Shown here: in pieces, positions 12,134 to 25,995 of the stretch | Numbering within the stretch: the stretch's first letter is position 1 | How the letters are laid out: each line of letters opens with the position of its first letter | Source: Plotosus lineatus | Taxonomy: Eukaryota > Chordata > Actinopteri > Siluriformes > Plotosidae | NCBI GenBank assembly: GCA_024760905.1 | Contig: CM045731.1 | Span: 48,907,501 to 48,971,500 of the forward strand | Direction: 5' to 3' | DNA: 64,000 nucleotides | Notes under the pieces: generated by a model | What the model was told of the DNA's origin: nothing | The model's input: only the letters and a program-made list of their open reading frames with translations | Databases searched by the model: none | Position numbers and translations under genes: made by a program

Positions 12134-12430
12134 CTAGGTTCAGGAGTCTATCTCGGCTAACTCGGAACAAAGAAAAGGTACACCCTGAATAGCTTGCCAG
12201 ACCACCACAGCGTAACACACACAACTATTTACACTCATATAAACACCTAGGGGTAGTTTGGAACAGCCAATTAGCCGAATGTGCATACCTTTGGACTGTG
12301 GGAACAAACGGGAGTACCTAGAGGACACCCAGTCACATAGAGGGAAGAACATGTAAATTCCAAGCCCAGGACTCGAACCTACTAAGGCCATCTTGCTGTG
12401 AGGCAGATGTTCTAACTTTGTGCCTCCCAT
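12134..12430 (-). mobile_element. V-SINE-like tRNA SINE, minus strand
   Basis: Tail (GAGTCTATCTCGGCTAACTC), core (ACCTTTGGACTGTGGGAACA) and a head in reverse (GTGAGGCAGATGTTCTAACT). It abuts the end of the mariner-like element at 12131. Confidence 0.85.
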
Positions 12431-12909
12431 AGTGTATCACGGTACAAAATAAGGCCATTTCTAGGAATGAATGGGGGGGGGGGTGATGGGGTGATTAGGT
12501 CTGTATCCTTCCGCTTTGATAGCATTTTATGCACGAGAACATAACAAATAATATATATGTATTGATTTTTTACATATTGTAACTATTATAAAGGCAGGTC
12601 AGGTTGGCAGAGCACAACCACTGTGTAGCTAACTCACTCAGAGTTTTAGTATACACTACACTGAAACACAAGAGAAGCAAATTAAAATGAGATGGTTTTT
12701 AAATTTAATTTTAATTCATTAAAAAAAAAAATGAAGTGTAACCATAATAATATCTCTTACTCCACAGTACAGTGCCAAGCCCCAAGTGTCCATCACTTTG
12801 ATTCAAGCATTAGCCACTCAGAATAATGTGTTTAAAACCAGCTAACAGACCATCCAGGTCATACCTTTCCTGTATAGTACAAGCTTACTCTACTTCATTT
12901 TTCATCACA

Positions 12910-13076
12910 CTTCTTCCTCTTCTTCTTTTCCTTTCGGCTGTTCCTTTCAGTGGTCACCACAGCGAATCATTTACCTCCATCTCACCCTATCCTTTGCATC
13001 TTCTTCTCTTACTCCAACTACCTTCATGCTCTCCTTCACCACATCCATAAATCTCCTCGTTGGTCTTCCTCTAGGC
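12910..13076 (-). mobile_element. RTE LINE 3' end, outer copy (left half)
   Basis: Minus-strand RTE 3' terminus (CTTTCGGCTG, then AGTGGTCACCACAGCGAATC) cut at GGTCTTCCTCTAGGC by an inverted copy of the same family. It continues at 13600. Confidence 0.9.
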
Positions 13077-13599
13077 TTGGAATGGTTGGAGAAAAGTGTC
13101 CGGTGTGATGTGTGATAGGAAGGTATCGGCAAAAATTAAAGGAAAAGTGTACCAGACGGTGTTGAGGCCAGCGATGCTGTATGGTTTAGAAACAGTGGCC
13201 CTGGGGAAAAGACAGGAGGCAGAGCTGGAGGTAGCGGAGATGAGAATGTTGAGGTTCTCTTTGGGAGTAACGAGGACGGATAGGATCAGGAATGAGCACA
13301 TCAGAGGGACAGCACATGTAAGGCGTTTTGGAGACAAAGTCAGAGAGGCTAGATTGAGATGGTTTGGACATGTACAGAGGAGGGATAGTGAGTATATTGG
13401 TAGTAGGATGCTGAGGTTGGAACTACCAGGCAGAAGGCCTAGAGGAAGACCAAAGAGACGATTCATGGATGTGGTGAAGGAGGACATGAAGACAGTTGGT
13501 GTAAGAGAAAAAGATGCAGAGGATAGGGTGAGATGGAGGCAGATTATTCACTGTGGCGACCCCTGAAGGGAAAAGCTGAAAGGACAAGAAGAAGAAGTA
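13077..13599 (+). mobile_element. RTE LINE 3' fragment inserted in its own family
   Basis: The plus-strand open frame 13096-13566 reads [40 protein letters not shown] and the usual [12 protein letters not shown] end. It is flanked by the 15-bp TSD GGTCTTCCTCTAGGC at 13062-13076 and 13600-13614. It inserted in inverted orientation in an older copy. Confidence 0.93.
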
Positions 13600-13817
13600 G
13601 GTCTTCCTCTAGGCCTTCTGCCTGGTAGTTCCAACCTCAGCATCCTACTACCAATATACTCACTATTCCTCCTCTGCACATGTCCAAACCATCTCAATCT
13701 AGCCTCGTTGGCTTTGTATCCAAAACCTCTTACATGTGCTGTCCCTCTGATGTACTCATTCCTGAATCTATCCATCCTCGTTACTCCCAAAGAGAACCAC
13801 AACATTTTCACTCTGTT
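13600..13817 (-). mobile_element. RTE LINE 3' end, outer copy (right half)
   Basis: Continuation of 12910-13076 after the TSD. The minus strand reads [20 protein letters not shown] and [17 protein letters not shown]. It ends about 65 bp before the erbb3 exon 2 acceptor. Confidence 0.9.
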
Positions 13818-13881
13818 GTGTTATTTCCTATTTAACTGTGCATACCAAGTAACAAGACAACTCTTTAACCTTTCTTTTCAG

Positions 13882-14033
13882 TTTGTCCAGGGACCAAGAA
13901 TGGTCTCAGTTTCACAGAAAGCCCTGCGCAGCACTACAGTAACATGAAAGAACGTTACACTGGCTGTGAGATCATCATTGGCAACCTAGAAATAACCCAG
14001 ATGGAGCGAGACTTCGACTTCTCCTTCCTTAGT
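13882..14033 (+). CDS. erbb3: erbb3 exon 2: start of extracellular domain I
   Basis: It enters in phase 1 after a TTTTCAG acceptor and ends in phase 0 before GTAAGAG. It reads [20 protein letters not shown], then a segment ending [10 protein letters not shown], which matches the mature N-terminus of ERBB3 (CPGT.NGLS; MGNLEI becomes IGNLEI). The phase-1 start means the missing exon 1 must end with one base of a split codon. The acceptor lies only about 65 bp downstream of a nested LINE. Confidence 0.95.
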
Positions 14034-16451
14034 GTAAGAGAACACATTTTTTCTTGTAATAGCAGCGGTGATATTCAATCACTTTGATGTGATTGATCGC
14101 AAAGGTCAATGCTAAAGTCCGTGACTGAAAGATTTTAACTACCGAACAGCACAAATCACATTTAGCTTGAGGCAAAACCATGATTAATGTTTAATAGAAT
14201 ATTTATTTTAATGGCTCCTACATACCCTTTTCTCACAACTCTTCAATTGTCTCGCCTCGGCCTACAGACTGTTCGGGAGGTGACGGGCTACGTTCTCATT
14301 GCTACAAACCAGTTTCTCCGGCTTCCTCTGGAGCAGCTGCGGGTAATCCGTGGCAGCACGCTTTATGAAAAGGAATGGGCCCTGTCTGTCTTCCTCAACT
14401 TTGAAGGCCACCATGGACTGGAAGACCTGGGCCTTACTCATCTTACAGGTTAGAACATGGTGGGGTCCGAAATTCCAGAAACTATATTAAACTGGGATTT
14501 ATTTATTGAAATCAATCTGAATGATGTGGAATTGTGAAATAAAGGATAAAATGAAGAACAATAATTGTATAACAACAAAGGGCAGTGGTGGCCTGGTGGT
14601 AAAAGGTGTTGGATCGCTGATCCTAAGGTTGTCCCACTCTCCACAAGGTTGTCACTGCCCCCCCATCCACCCCCAGTGCAGCTAACTGGGTTATCAAAGG
14701 CCGGCCATCTCTCTGATTGTCTATGGTGAGAGGTTCATGTAAAAGAACCATTGCTGACTTTCGTCAAGAATAGCTGCAAAGCTGTCAGCGTGTTTCTGCC
14801 TCTTGCTAAAGGGTTGTGTCAGGAAGGGCATCCGACATAAAACCCTATGCCAAATCAAACTTGCTGTGGCGACCCCTGAAAAAGGGAAAAAGGCCGAAAG
14901 GAAAAGAAGAATTGTATAACAACAAAATGGCTTTATATGTACATATACACAGACAGTACATATGCAGGCACATCTGGCAGTAGCACCGTGGGAAGATTAT
15001 GGAATGTAGAATATAAGTACTGCAAAGTGCATGGATGCTCTGGGTGTGTGCATGTTGATCTCTGTGTACATTTAAGTTTGTGTCTGTGTTTAAAAAACAC
15101 ACCATTCTTACCGTGCTGTTGAAGCTTATTGCGTGTCTAGACTAGTTAAGGCAGATGCGTGGTAAGAGTTATTAGTACCAGATGTTAAAACAACCAGGTC
15201 AGTTTCCAAGAAGTTAAAGAAAATCAAGCTGATCATTTCACTTTCTCCCGCAAGGTTCCTGCAACACATACACTACATGGATAAAAGTTTATTGACACTG
15301 GGCCATTAGACCCGAATGTTGCTTCTTCCCAAATTTGGTGTCACAAAGTTGAAAGCACACAGTTGTGCAGAATGTCATCGTCTGCTGATGGGTTGTACCT
15401 TCTATTCACTAGAACTAAGAATCTCGAACCTGTTCCAGCATGACTGTATGACTGTCCCCCTGTGTACACAAGAGATCCATGAAGACATGCCTTTCGAAAA
15501 CTTGGGGTATGAGAAACTGAGTCGCAGGCACAGAGCTTTCAATGAATACATTTGGGATGAGCTAGAATGACAGCTTCCCCATGTGTTCCTGTGTGACCGT
15601 AATAATTCTCTTGTGAATGAATGATCACAAATCCCCACAGCTACGCTTCAAAATGTAGGGCACAGTTGATATAACAGCAAAGGAGGCACAAAACCTGGAG
15701 TCCATATACTTTTGTCGATATAGTCCAAATACCCTGCATTTTATTTTTTTACCATTACAGCAGAGCATGTTGCAAAATTCACACGCAAAACTATTTTATA
15801 TTTTACCCAAAGTTTTCTCCCCTAGTTTCCTCATAACCTATTCCACCCATCAAGTAAACCTCCCTATCACACAACCGCCACCACCCAGGAAGGGGCAGAA
15901 GCTAGCACAATCCCTCAGTGACATGTGTTGCTGCCTCAAAGCTGCTGTGCATGCACATTCACTGCTACAAATTCCAGGCACACCTGAAGGGAAGGCCCAT
16001 GATTGGCTGGTGATCACTATAAGTGGCAGGGAGGTGAGAGTATGCCATCCCGCCCTTCTGTGAGAGCTCAGCCAACAGCTCCCATGTACCCTTGGCAGTA
16101 GATGGCTACGGCATCAATCTGAATTTCAACTTGCAGTCTTGTCAACGCACGACTCAGGATCCCAAATGCTTGTGGAACTTTTCAAAATTTCTTAACGGTT
16201 TCATTAAATAAATATCCTGGATAGAGAGTTCTGGGATAACATAAAACCATGAAAACCAAAATTTGTGTGAAAAACAAACCCACACCTCCAAAGGCCTGAA
16301 ATGGGATAAAGTCATGGCGCCATCCGCCCATCCATCTGTCTGTCCGTCCATCCTGGAATTTTCCCATTCTCAGAACGAGTTCAGTGTCTACTACAGCTTT
16401 TCTTGGACTTCCCTGCAACTTGGCAGGCATGTTGGACATGTGCCACTGATA

Positions 16452-16527
<76 letters not shown>

Positions 16528-19276
16528 ACATAATATAGTAGTGATCATCTGATTTTTACCTTAGTTCTTTCATCCAATTTCATTTGAAAAGCTTATTTGG
16601 TGGCAAATATTATGATCACTTCAGCTCTACTTCTCACTCTTCTTTACAAAACCTCACTAGTTCACCTCCCACAGCATCTCAACAGCATTTAGGTCCTGAC
16701 TTTGGCTTCGATTGGTCGTTCTATTATGTATATAAATTCTTTTCTTTCTTACGCTTAAGGTCTCGCATAGCTGGTTAATACATTAGAATGATAGCTGGGA
16801 GTATTGTGGCCACTCCATCAAATTTTGAATGTCAATTTGGATGGGATTTTGCAAATGTGGGTAGAGGATCAAGACAATCTCCAGGTTAAAAAAAACAAAC
16901 AAACAAAAAAAAAAAACACACAAGTGGATGAATTGATTCATCACTCGATTCATGGCAAATCTTAAAACAACCAAACTTTCCAGAAATGGAAGCTCCGCCT
17001 GCCTTTTTCTCAAGGTAGCTCCCTCGGTCTCACATATTCTAAGAACCAAACTTTCCAGGAATGGAAGCCATGCTGTCCTGGCTCTTCAGGTAGGTTCCCA
17101 GATCTCAAATATTGATGAAAGTACCTGGAACATTTGCCTATGATAACATTGGATGACTCTTGTAAGGCAAACATCTCCCACCTGATAACCTGATTAAACA
17201 ATTTTGTGGTCAATTTGAGCTTTAAAATTAATGACCTGATATTTATCTGAAGTTATGACGTAGCCTTGTTATTTCTTACAAGTTTTAATTCCTTCTCTGA
17301 TGTCAAGTTGCTTCGAGTTAGAGTAAGAAAAATAGTCCCATGCCATGTGCAACAATACAGATAAAGTTTTGTCAGCGGTAAGCTGTTATGGCTCTTTACC
17401 AAGCTCGGGCCTCATGATGTGCCCAAAGACTTCAATTTTGGACTTATCTGTAATTAGAGCAGACTTCCAGAACTCTGTGGTAAACTTCAAATAGACAACT
17501 TTGTTCTTTGTTTTAACAGAACAGGCTTCTTCCTGGGGACCCTTCCATAGATGCCATTGCTATTCAGGATTATTCTCATAGTTGATCTGCAGTACACTAT
17601 GTGGGCAAAAGTGTGCTGCTTCCCCAGTGTTTTGCCACAAAAGTTAGAAACACCATATTCAAACTCAAATGTCTTTGTATGCTGTAGCAGTGATGGTGTA
17701 TCTCAGTTTGCATACTTATACTTGCTATTTTAATTGAATAAGATCATTTCAACTGAAATGACCAGTATGGGTTCAAATCCCGAGCTTGGGTGTTTCTGGT
17801 TGATTTTTGCATGTTCTCCCAATGCTCGGAAGGGTTTCCAAAGAAATGCACATTAGTCAAATTTTTCAATTAGTAGCTTGTTTTATATTGTAAATATAAT
17901 ACCCCCTCCTTGCCCAGAGTCGGCTGAGATGTGTACCAGCCTCCCTAATCAGGATTAAGCGTTACATTTTTAATCGAGCTCAAACTCTTCTTGAAAAGAA
18001 AAACCCCACAGGTGATGGTGCACCAGCTGGGAGAATGAAGGCTCAGGCTTGGTCTCACCCGAAATCCCCGCTAATGTTTGAAACATGTCCAACTCGCCTC
18101 TCTTCATGTGCCGTCCCCTTGTGGGTTACATTTTAGCGCTCAAATGACCGACATGTAACCCAGAGAATCCGGTCATTTTCAAAATAAAAGTTTTTTCAAA
18201 AATAAAAGATCGTTCAGACTCAGATTATAAATAAAACAGAAATAAATAATTATTTCTTGTGTGGCCCGGTACTGGTCCGCGGCCCGGGGGTTGGGGACCA
18301 CTGTTGTAGATCACTTTTTCAACCCTGTAGCTTTTTGGCTTGGTTATTATTGTTCTGAACACCTTTACTTGTATCCTGTTTGCGTAACGGTTGATTCATG
18401 GAGTCCAAATTTTTTTAATAACTGCTTTCATAACCTCATTGCTTAACATCCCCGACTTTGCCCTGCAGCTCTTTATTTCCTTGGTATGGTATAAGGCATT
18501 GTGCTCAACTTGCAGGACAAGTAACGGACGTGCTTTTTTTAGGAATAATTATTTGTTCCTCCCGAGTACATTCAATTCTTCTGTTTCATTGGTTGGCTTG
18601 CTTGTTTATCATGCTGTCATGGACTCACCTGATCATATTTTGACTTGATACTAATAAAACTCGGGGTCACGTATACATTTATGTATGCTGCATATTTTTT
18701 CATTAACATTTTAACATGGTAACAAACAAAAATAAACTCAAGTTATGATGCAATAAGTTCACAAACCAAGGAAGCATAGTGGAATAGTGCTCATCACATC
18801 CACCTCACAGCAAGCAGGTCCTGGATTCGAGTCCTGGGATAATCAGGGGATTTCTATGTATAGTTTTCTGGTTTGCCCCATGCTTGTGTGGGTTTCCTTT
18901 GCGTATTTGAATTTCCCTCCACTTTCCAACTACATGTACCATGGGCTAATTGTTCCAATTAAACCTAGGTGTGAGAGTGAGTGTAAATGGTTGTATGTAT
19001 TTTGGTCCTGTAATGGCCTAGCAAGCTGTTAATGCTGTACCCTGCCTTCACCCAGAGGCGGCTGAGATAGGCTTCTGCCTTCCCACGGCACTAAAAGGAT
19101 GAAACGGTTTGGTTAATGGATGAAGTTCACAAACCTTTCAAATAAGTCCACATTTGTCAGAATCTTAAAATAACACTGGACTAAGACTAAATTGGGACAA
19201 CAAATTAGTACAATGACAAAAATAGTGAGTTTTTCAAGTTTTTAATTTGTACCACTTTTATTATTCTAAAATTCCT

Positions 19277-19334
<58 letters not shown>

Positions 19335-19652
19335 ACAGAGATTCTACTTGGAGGAGTGCAGATTTTTAAAAATAAGTACCTACTATATGCTCCCTGGATC
19401 AACTGGCAGGACATAGTGAGAGACAGCAGTGCTAACATCCAGATCAGTGACAACGGGGAAAAAGGTGGGTTTGTCTGAGATCATTGGGGCTGATGTTCTT
19501 CTCTCAGTTTGAATTTTCGTGTGGACTTATTAAGTCTTTGTACATTTTGTCCACAGCACAGTGTCATCTTGAATGTGGTGATTATTGCTGGGGTCCAGCT
19601 CAGCATCAGTGTCAGAACTGTGAGTAGAACAGGACTTTAAACATCACAACTA

Positions 19653-19707
<55 letters not shown>

Positions 19708-20342
19708 TGTATCGTATGTGTGAACGACAAGGACCCAAGAGGAAAGCTGAGGTTACAGGGAGCAGAGATAAAGAAGGTGGAGGAGTACTTAGGCTCAACA
19801 GTCCAGAGCAACGGAGAGTGTGGAAAAGAGGTGAAGAAGCGTGTGCAGGCAGGTTGGAATGGTTGGAGAAAAGTGTCCGGTGTGATGTGTGATTGGAAGG
19901 TATCGGCAAGAACGAAAGGAAAAGTGTAAGACGGTGTTGAGGCCAGCGATGTTGTATGGTTTAGAAACAGTGGCCCTGGGGAAAAGACAGAAAGCAGAGA
20001 TGAAAATGTTGAGGTTTTCTGTGGGACTAACGTGGATGGATATGATCAGGAATGAGTACATCAGAGGAACAGCACATGTAAGAGGTTTTGGAGACAAAGT
20101 CAGAGAGACTAGATTGAGATGGTTTGGACATGTACAGAGGAGGAATAGTGAGTATATTGGATGCTGAGGTTGGAACTACCAGGCAGAAGGCCTTGAGGAA
20201 GACCAAAGAGAAGATTCATGGATGTGGTGAAGGAGGACCTGAAGGTAGTTGGTGTAAGAGAAGAAGATGCAGAGGATAGGGTGAGATGGAGGCAGATGAT
20301 TCACTGTGGCGACCCCTGAAGGGAACAGCTGAAAGGAAAAGA

Positions 20343-20422
<80 letters not shown>

Positions 20423-22175
20423 ACAAACTGCACAAGAGTCTTATGTGGAAAAAGAACATTGACATATGATATTTATTTATGGTGGCCTGGTAGTGTAGTG
20501 GTTATCAGGTCTGCCACACAGTGAGAAGTATGTACTGCGTTCAAGTCTCATGCCTGGCGAGGGCCTTTCTGTTTGCATGTCGTTCCAGTCTCCTCCAACA
20601 CGCCAAAGGCATTGCCCTTCGGCATGAAAGAGAAGGGTTGTATTAGTGTCGACCCTGCAGTGGTCTAGTGAACAGTTCAGGGTGAATTCTGCCTTCAGCT
20701 CAGTTTCAGCTCAGATAGGCTCCATTCTCTGAACCTAAACTCTTCGAGTAGCATGCTAATGTAGCAAGCCAAATAGCTAGTTTTCTTATCTTATTCTTTT
20801 GTGAAGCAAAAATGTCTTGTTTCAGCTGTTCAGGTGTAACATTTACATTGATAGTTGCAACTGTTATTAAAAATTGAATATCAGTCTTTGGAAGCAAAAA
20901 ATCTATTTACAAATAATTAAATGTATGTGATAATTTACGCACATCGATTTATATTCCAGATACAGTATCTTCTTTGTTCTTACTTTTAAATTTTTGCCTA
21001 TAGAAGCCCATTTCAGCCACTGGAGAAAAGAATGGGCTTGTAAGTCATGATTATGAGATGGTAAATCATAAATTGGTAGGTCATACTAATTAGAATTAGA
21101 CATTGGAGATGCTAATTCACAAGTATGAAATTATAAGTCGTAATTATGAGTTAGTTAGTTCTTATTATTAGATAGCTAAGAATTAATTCTGAGATGCTAA
21201 GTCATAACTGGGTTAGTAAGTCATGACTATTAGACAGCTCGGACAGGAGATGCTAAGTCAAAATTATGAGATGCTAAGACGTAATTATGAATTTAGCAAG
21301 TCACCATTATTAGATAGCTAAGACATGGGAAACGCTAAGTCATAATTATTAGTGATGAAAACATATTTTATTCAAACATGAAATGGATTGGGCACAAGTT
21401 ATCCAACTTAATAAAGCCCTCTCCAGGAGTCATAATTATTACATAGCTAAGACATAATTAGGAGATGCTAAGTTGAATATGAGGCAGTTCATCGTGATTG
21501 TAAAATGCTAAGTCATAAATATGCCTTCCTACCTCATAATTATGATTTGCAAAAAAAACTTTTTGTAATGGTGGAAATGGGCTTACATAATAAGACTGTT
21601 ATACTTGTGAAGTACATATTTGTATCATTGCCACATGCAGCAAATTCTGACGTTATTTGCATTGTGTGTACGTACGTGTGTGTGTCAGTGACTAAGACGG
21701 TGTGCGCGCCTCAGTGTCATGGCCGATGTTTTGGTCCTAGTCCTCAGCACTGTTGCAACACTGAATGCGCAGGAGGCTGTGCAGGACCGAAGGAAACCGA
21801 TTGCTTTGTAAGTGTCACCATTCATAATTTTTTTCTTTTTAAATGAAAAGGTCTGAAATGTTGTTGCTTGAGCATAAGCCCCAACCTCACTGTCTGTAAA
21901 CACAAATTTAGACATTCGTATTTAAAGTGCTGTACTGGCTTCTGAATGGCTCAAAAGAAAAGTGTTTACTTTAATCAGAAATCATGAGATTACATTGATG
22001 ATGTCACTGCCTATGAGTCCAAGAGAGCAATGGACTGGTGGCTTACTGTCTCAACCCTGTCAGTTACAGTAGCACGAGCCCAGGGGTGGCGAACAAGTTA
22101 GACACAAAGAGCCAAACTTTTTAACTGTGAGAGTCAAAGAGCCATACCAAGTGCTTATCTGCCAAGACACGCACA

Positions 22176-22230
<55 letters not shown>

Positions 22231-24307
22231 AAAACCCTATATTTTTCTAATAACACACTCCTCTCCTTACAACACAACAGCAAGAATTGTACTTGTTCAA
22301 TTCAAGTTAATTGTCCACCCTCGACATACACATCACATGTAGCTTAGCCAGAGATAACACAACACACACACACACTGTATATATACACATACTGTACATA
22401 GGAACCTCTCTCTCTTTCTCACTTGTTCTGACACACACAACTACTGAACACACTTCAAATATGTGGATATCGCCTGTATAATATAAATTGATGAATATTA
22501 AAATATACACGCAATCATGTTGAGTCAGGTGATTTTTTTTCCAAACTACATCAGAGTTTCTTACCTTGCCATGGAATCTTTGAGTTTTTTATTATCTGGA
22601 GCCAAAGTTTCAATTCCACCTCCCAAAACACTTTTTTAAAAACTCGCCTTCGATGTATGGTTTTGTGTCACAGCTTCTCCATACTTGGTCAATTGCTGAA
22701 ACATCTGTGACTGTCTTTTTTACTTGGTTTTTCAAGGTGCTCAATTTTTGCTTGCGTAGTTCAGTACCTTTGGGGAATTCCATGTCAATATTAGCATGGA
22801 GTGTGCTAAAATGACGTTGAAGATTTGAAGCCTTGAAATGTGATATCGTGGTACTGCATAATAAACAGAGCGATTTGCCATTCCGTTCAATAAAAAAGTA
22901 AGCATCTTCCCATTCTTCCAGAAATGTCCTGTGTTCATCTTCATATTTTCGTTTAGCTTTGTATTTTGTCATTTTGACAAAGAGGGTAAGCCTGCATGCA
23001 AAAAAACTGTTTACTTAATTTCCCAGCATTAGACGTCATCCACACAGATGATTGGCGGTCACTTACATATCAGACGCGGCATAAAAAACACCTAATCTGT
23101 CAGAATTAATTTAAAATATTATTTATTTTTGTTTTTAATAACCTCTGATGGATTTAAGTGTGTTTTAAGATTTAAAAAAAAAAACAAAACATGAAACGAG
23201 GCAAACAGCCACATTCTTATTGATCGAGAGCCGCGTGTTCGCCACCCCTGCACAGCCAATCGTAGGCATTTGTGAGGGTGGCTATGTGAGGGCGAGCAGA
23301 GTGACATCTTTCCTGCTTTTACATTGTTTGTAAAGATGGCATCAGCTGGGTTAGGAAAGGAAGCATGTGATGGTCTTCACCCTCGCTGATCAGTGATGTG
23401 TAGTGAGTGGCTTGATTGTAGCCAGATGTGTTTTCCCTTTATTTGATGGTAATCTAGTTTTGTAAGACCACTGAGATTTCTCTCTATGAAGCAGTGCAGT
23501 GGCGTAGTGGTTTGAATGCCTGCCTCACTCTTGGGTTTCCTCCTGGTAATCTGGTTTCCTCCCAGAGTCCAAAGAAATACACATTAGGCTAAAAATGTCC
23601 CCATGTGGTGTGAGTGTAAACTGTTGTGTTTATTGAACCTCATCCATAAGTTAAAGCTGCACTAAAATGATTTTCTACTGGGCCAGGTGTGTCCTAATGC
23701 AAAGAGATGCAGGTTTGTGACCAAAAATTGCAGCTGGACAGATTCCTGAACAGGAATTTTTTAAAGGTGGACAGGAGTGGACTTTTCCTTTCTCCACCTT
23801 CATGGGTGAAGTGCCCTTGAAGGAGATGCTGAACACCCAACTGCAATTTGGCCATCCATGCAGAGTGTCTTTTCTACTTTGGATGGCTCAACTGAAGAAC
23901 TTTAATCTTTCTGGAATTAAAATAGTATCTCAAAATAAAAAAAATAAAAACATACTGCATTTGCTTGTCTGTTTTTTGCTAAAGGCGTGCCAGCATGTGA
24001 GCCATTTGGGAGCATGTGTTCCTCATTGTCCACAGTTACACATCTACAACAAGCAGACTTTTCAGCTGGAACCCAATCCAAATGCAATGTACCAGTATGG
24101 TTCAATCTGTTTACCCAAATGTCCAGGTGAGTACAGAGACTAAAGCCACATCTCCAGAATTAGTATTTTCTTTTTTACTGTGCACCCTAAAATCATTCAC
24201 ATCCGTTAGCATGGTTTTGAAGAGATGAGTTCCAGTTTTATTTAGATTTAAATCATTGAGAATACTAAGATGACATTATCACTTGATATTTGGTTGTCAT
24301 CTCATGT

Positions 24308-24385
<78 letters not shown>

Positions 24386-25940
24386 TACATTATCTGTGTC
24401 ACATACAGCTCACTTTGTGGTGGATGGCAGTGCCTGTGTGAGTGCCTGTCCTCCTGATAAAATGGAAGTGGAGAAGAACGGCACGAAACACTGTGAAGCA
24501 TGCAATGGACTCTGCCCAAAAGGTGAAACACACTTTACATAGTAATTATACACATAATTTACAGCACTATGTCGCGAGTGGTTTGAAAACAGATCAAAGT
24601 ACAGAATGTTCAGCATTAAGACAAGTATGAAGGGCTCCCAAGGTGTGTGACTGTCAACCTGGAGATCACAAGTATGAATCCAGGTTGATGTCCCAGCAGT
24701 CAACCCAGTTTGTAAAGATGCGGGTGGTAGCATCACTTGTCTCAGAGAGGGCATGTGCATGTTTACATCACTCCCTGGTTGGTGGTGGTTGTTTGGGCTA
24801 AAGAGGCAATACCTGACACTTGAGAATTGGATATAAAAACTGGGGAGAGACAAGTATGGAATGGACATAAACAATGGCATGCTATGATTTAATGAACCAC
24901 TATGCACCAAAGGCGAGATGGGTATCACTGAATAGTCTCAGAGATATAATATCTACTGAGCCTGAGGTGCATAATCAGCTTCTGCTAAACATAGAGGGGG
25001 GGGGGGGGGCAATTGGAATGGCTAGCATCAGTCTGTTCATCCATCTGTCATACTTTGGTCACCGGACAATAATACATGGTTGGATTTTCATGAAATTTGA
25101 TATGCGGGTTTGTCTCATAGGTACCTCACCTGGGATTGGGCCACAATAAAATCTGTGCATAATTAATGGATCAGCTGGACTTGATTTGTTTACCTCAACA
25201 GTTTTGATTTTGGTTTAAGGAAGATATAGATTAACTTTGGACTCCTGTGGTCTATTTTTATTTTAGTATCTACTGCAAGAGATGAGATTGAGATTTCCTT
25301 TCGGCTTTTTCCCTTTGTCAGCGGTCACCACAGCGAATGATTTGCACGTTTGATTTGGCATAGGTTTTTTTGGTCAGATGCCCTTTCTGACACAACTCTT
25401 TAGCAAGGGACAGAAACACGCTGATGGCTTTGCAGCTACTCTTGTCGAAAGTCAGCAATGGTTCTTTTGCATGCCTCTTACCATAGACAGTGAGAGACAT
25501 GGCCGGCCTTTGATAACCCAGTTGGCTGCACTGGGGGGGGGGGCAGTGACAACCTTGTGGAGAGTGGGATTTGAACCCCCAACCTTAGGATTAGCGATCT
25601 GATCAGAAGCACTAAAAAAGTAGTGTACATCATGGACGCAGGTGAGTCCTAAATGCACATACAAGCAGGTATCACTTTACAGTGAAATATATACGACACA
25701 GAAACATAAAAAGCAAACTAAAACAAGAGTTTCATATTTTCGATTTAAGTGCTTTAACCATGAAAACGGCAGGTCAGGTTAACTGTATGCATTGAGTTGC
25801 TTAGTGCCATGTAGCGAACGGTGTCGTTTTATATCCTACTCATTGAAAAACTAAAGTAAACCACCCTTCAAAGGTGTTTTAGAATAAAAAATATATATAT
25901 ATATATATACACACAAATATAGGTTTCCTCGCTTTACAAA

Positions 25941-25995
<55 letters not shown>

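Noticed and set aside
15316..15570. 84-residue ORF as a transposase remnant
   Set aside because: It lies in a DNA element, but I recognise only a loosely transposase-like end (short), not enough to call a gene.
21003..21587. CRISPR array
   Set aside because: The units are degenerate, have no constant spacer length, and this is animal nuclear DNA.
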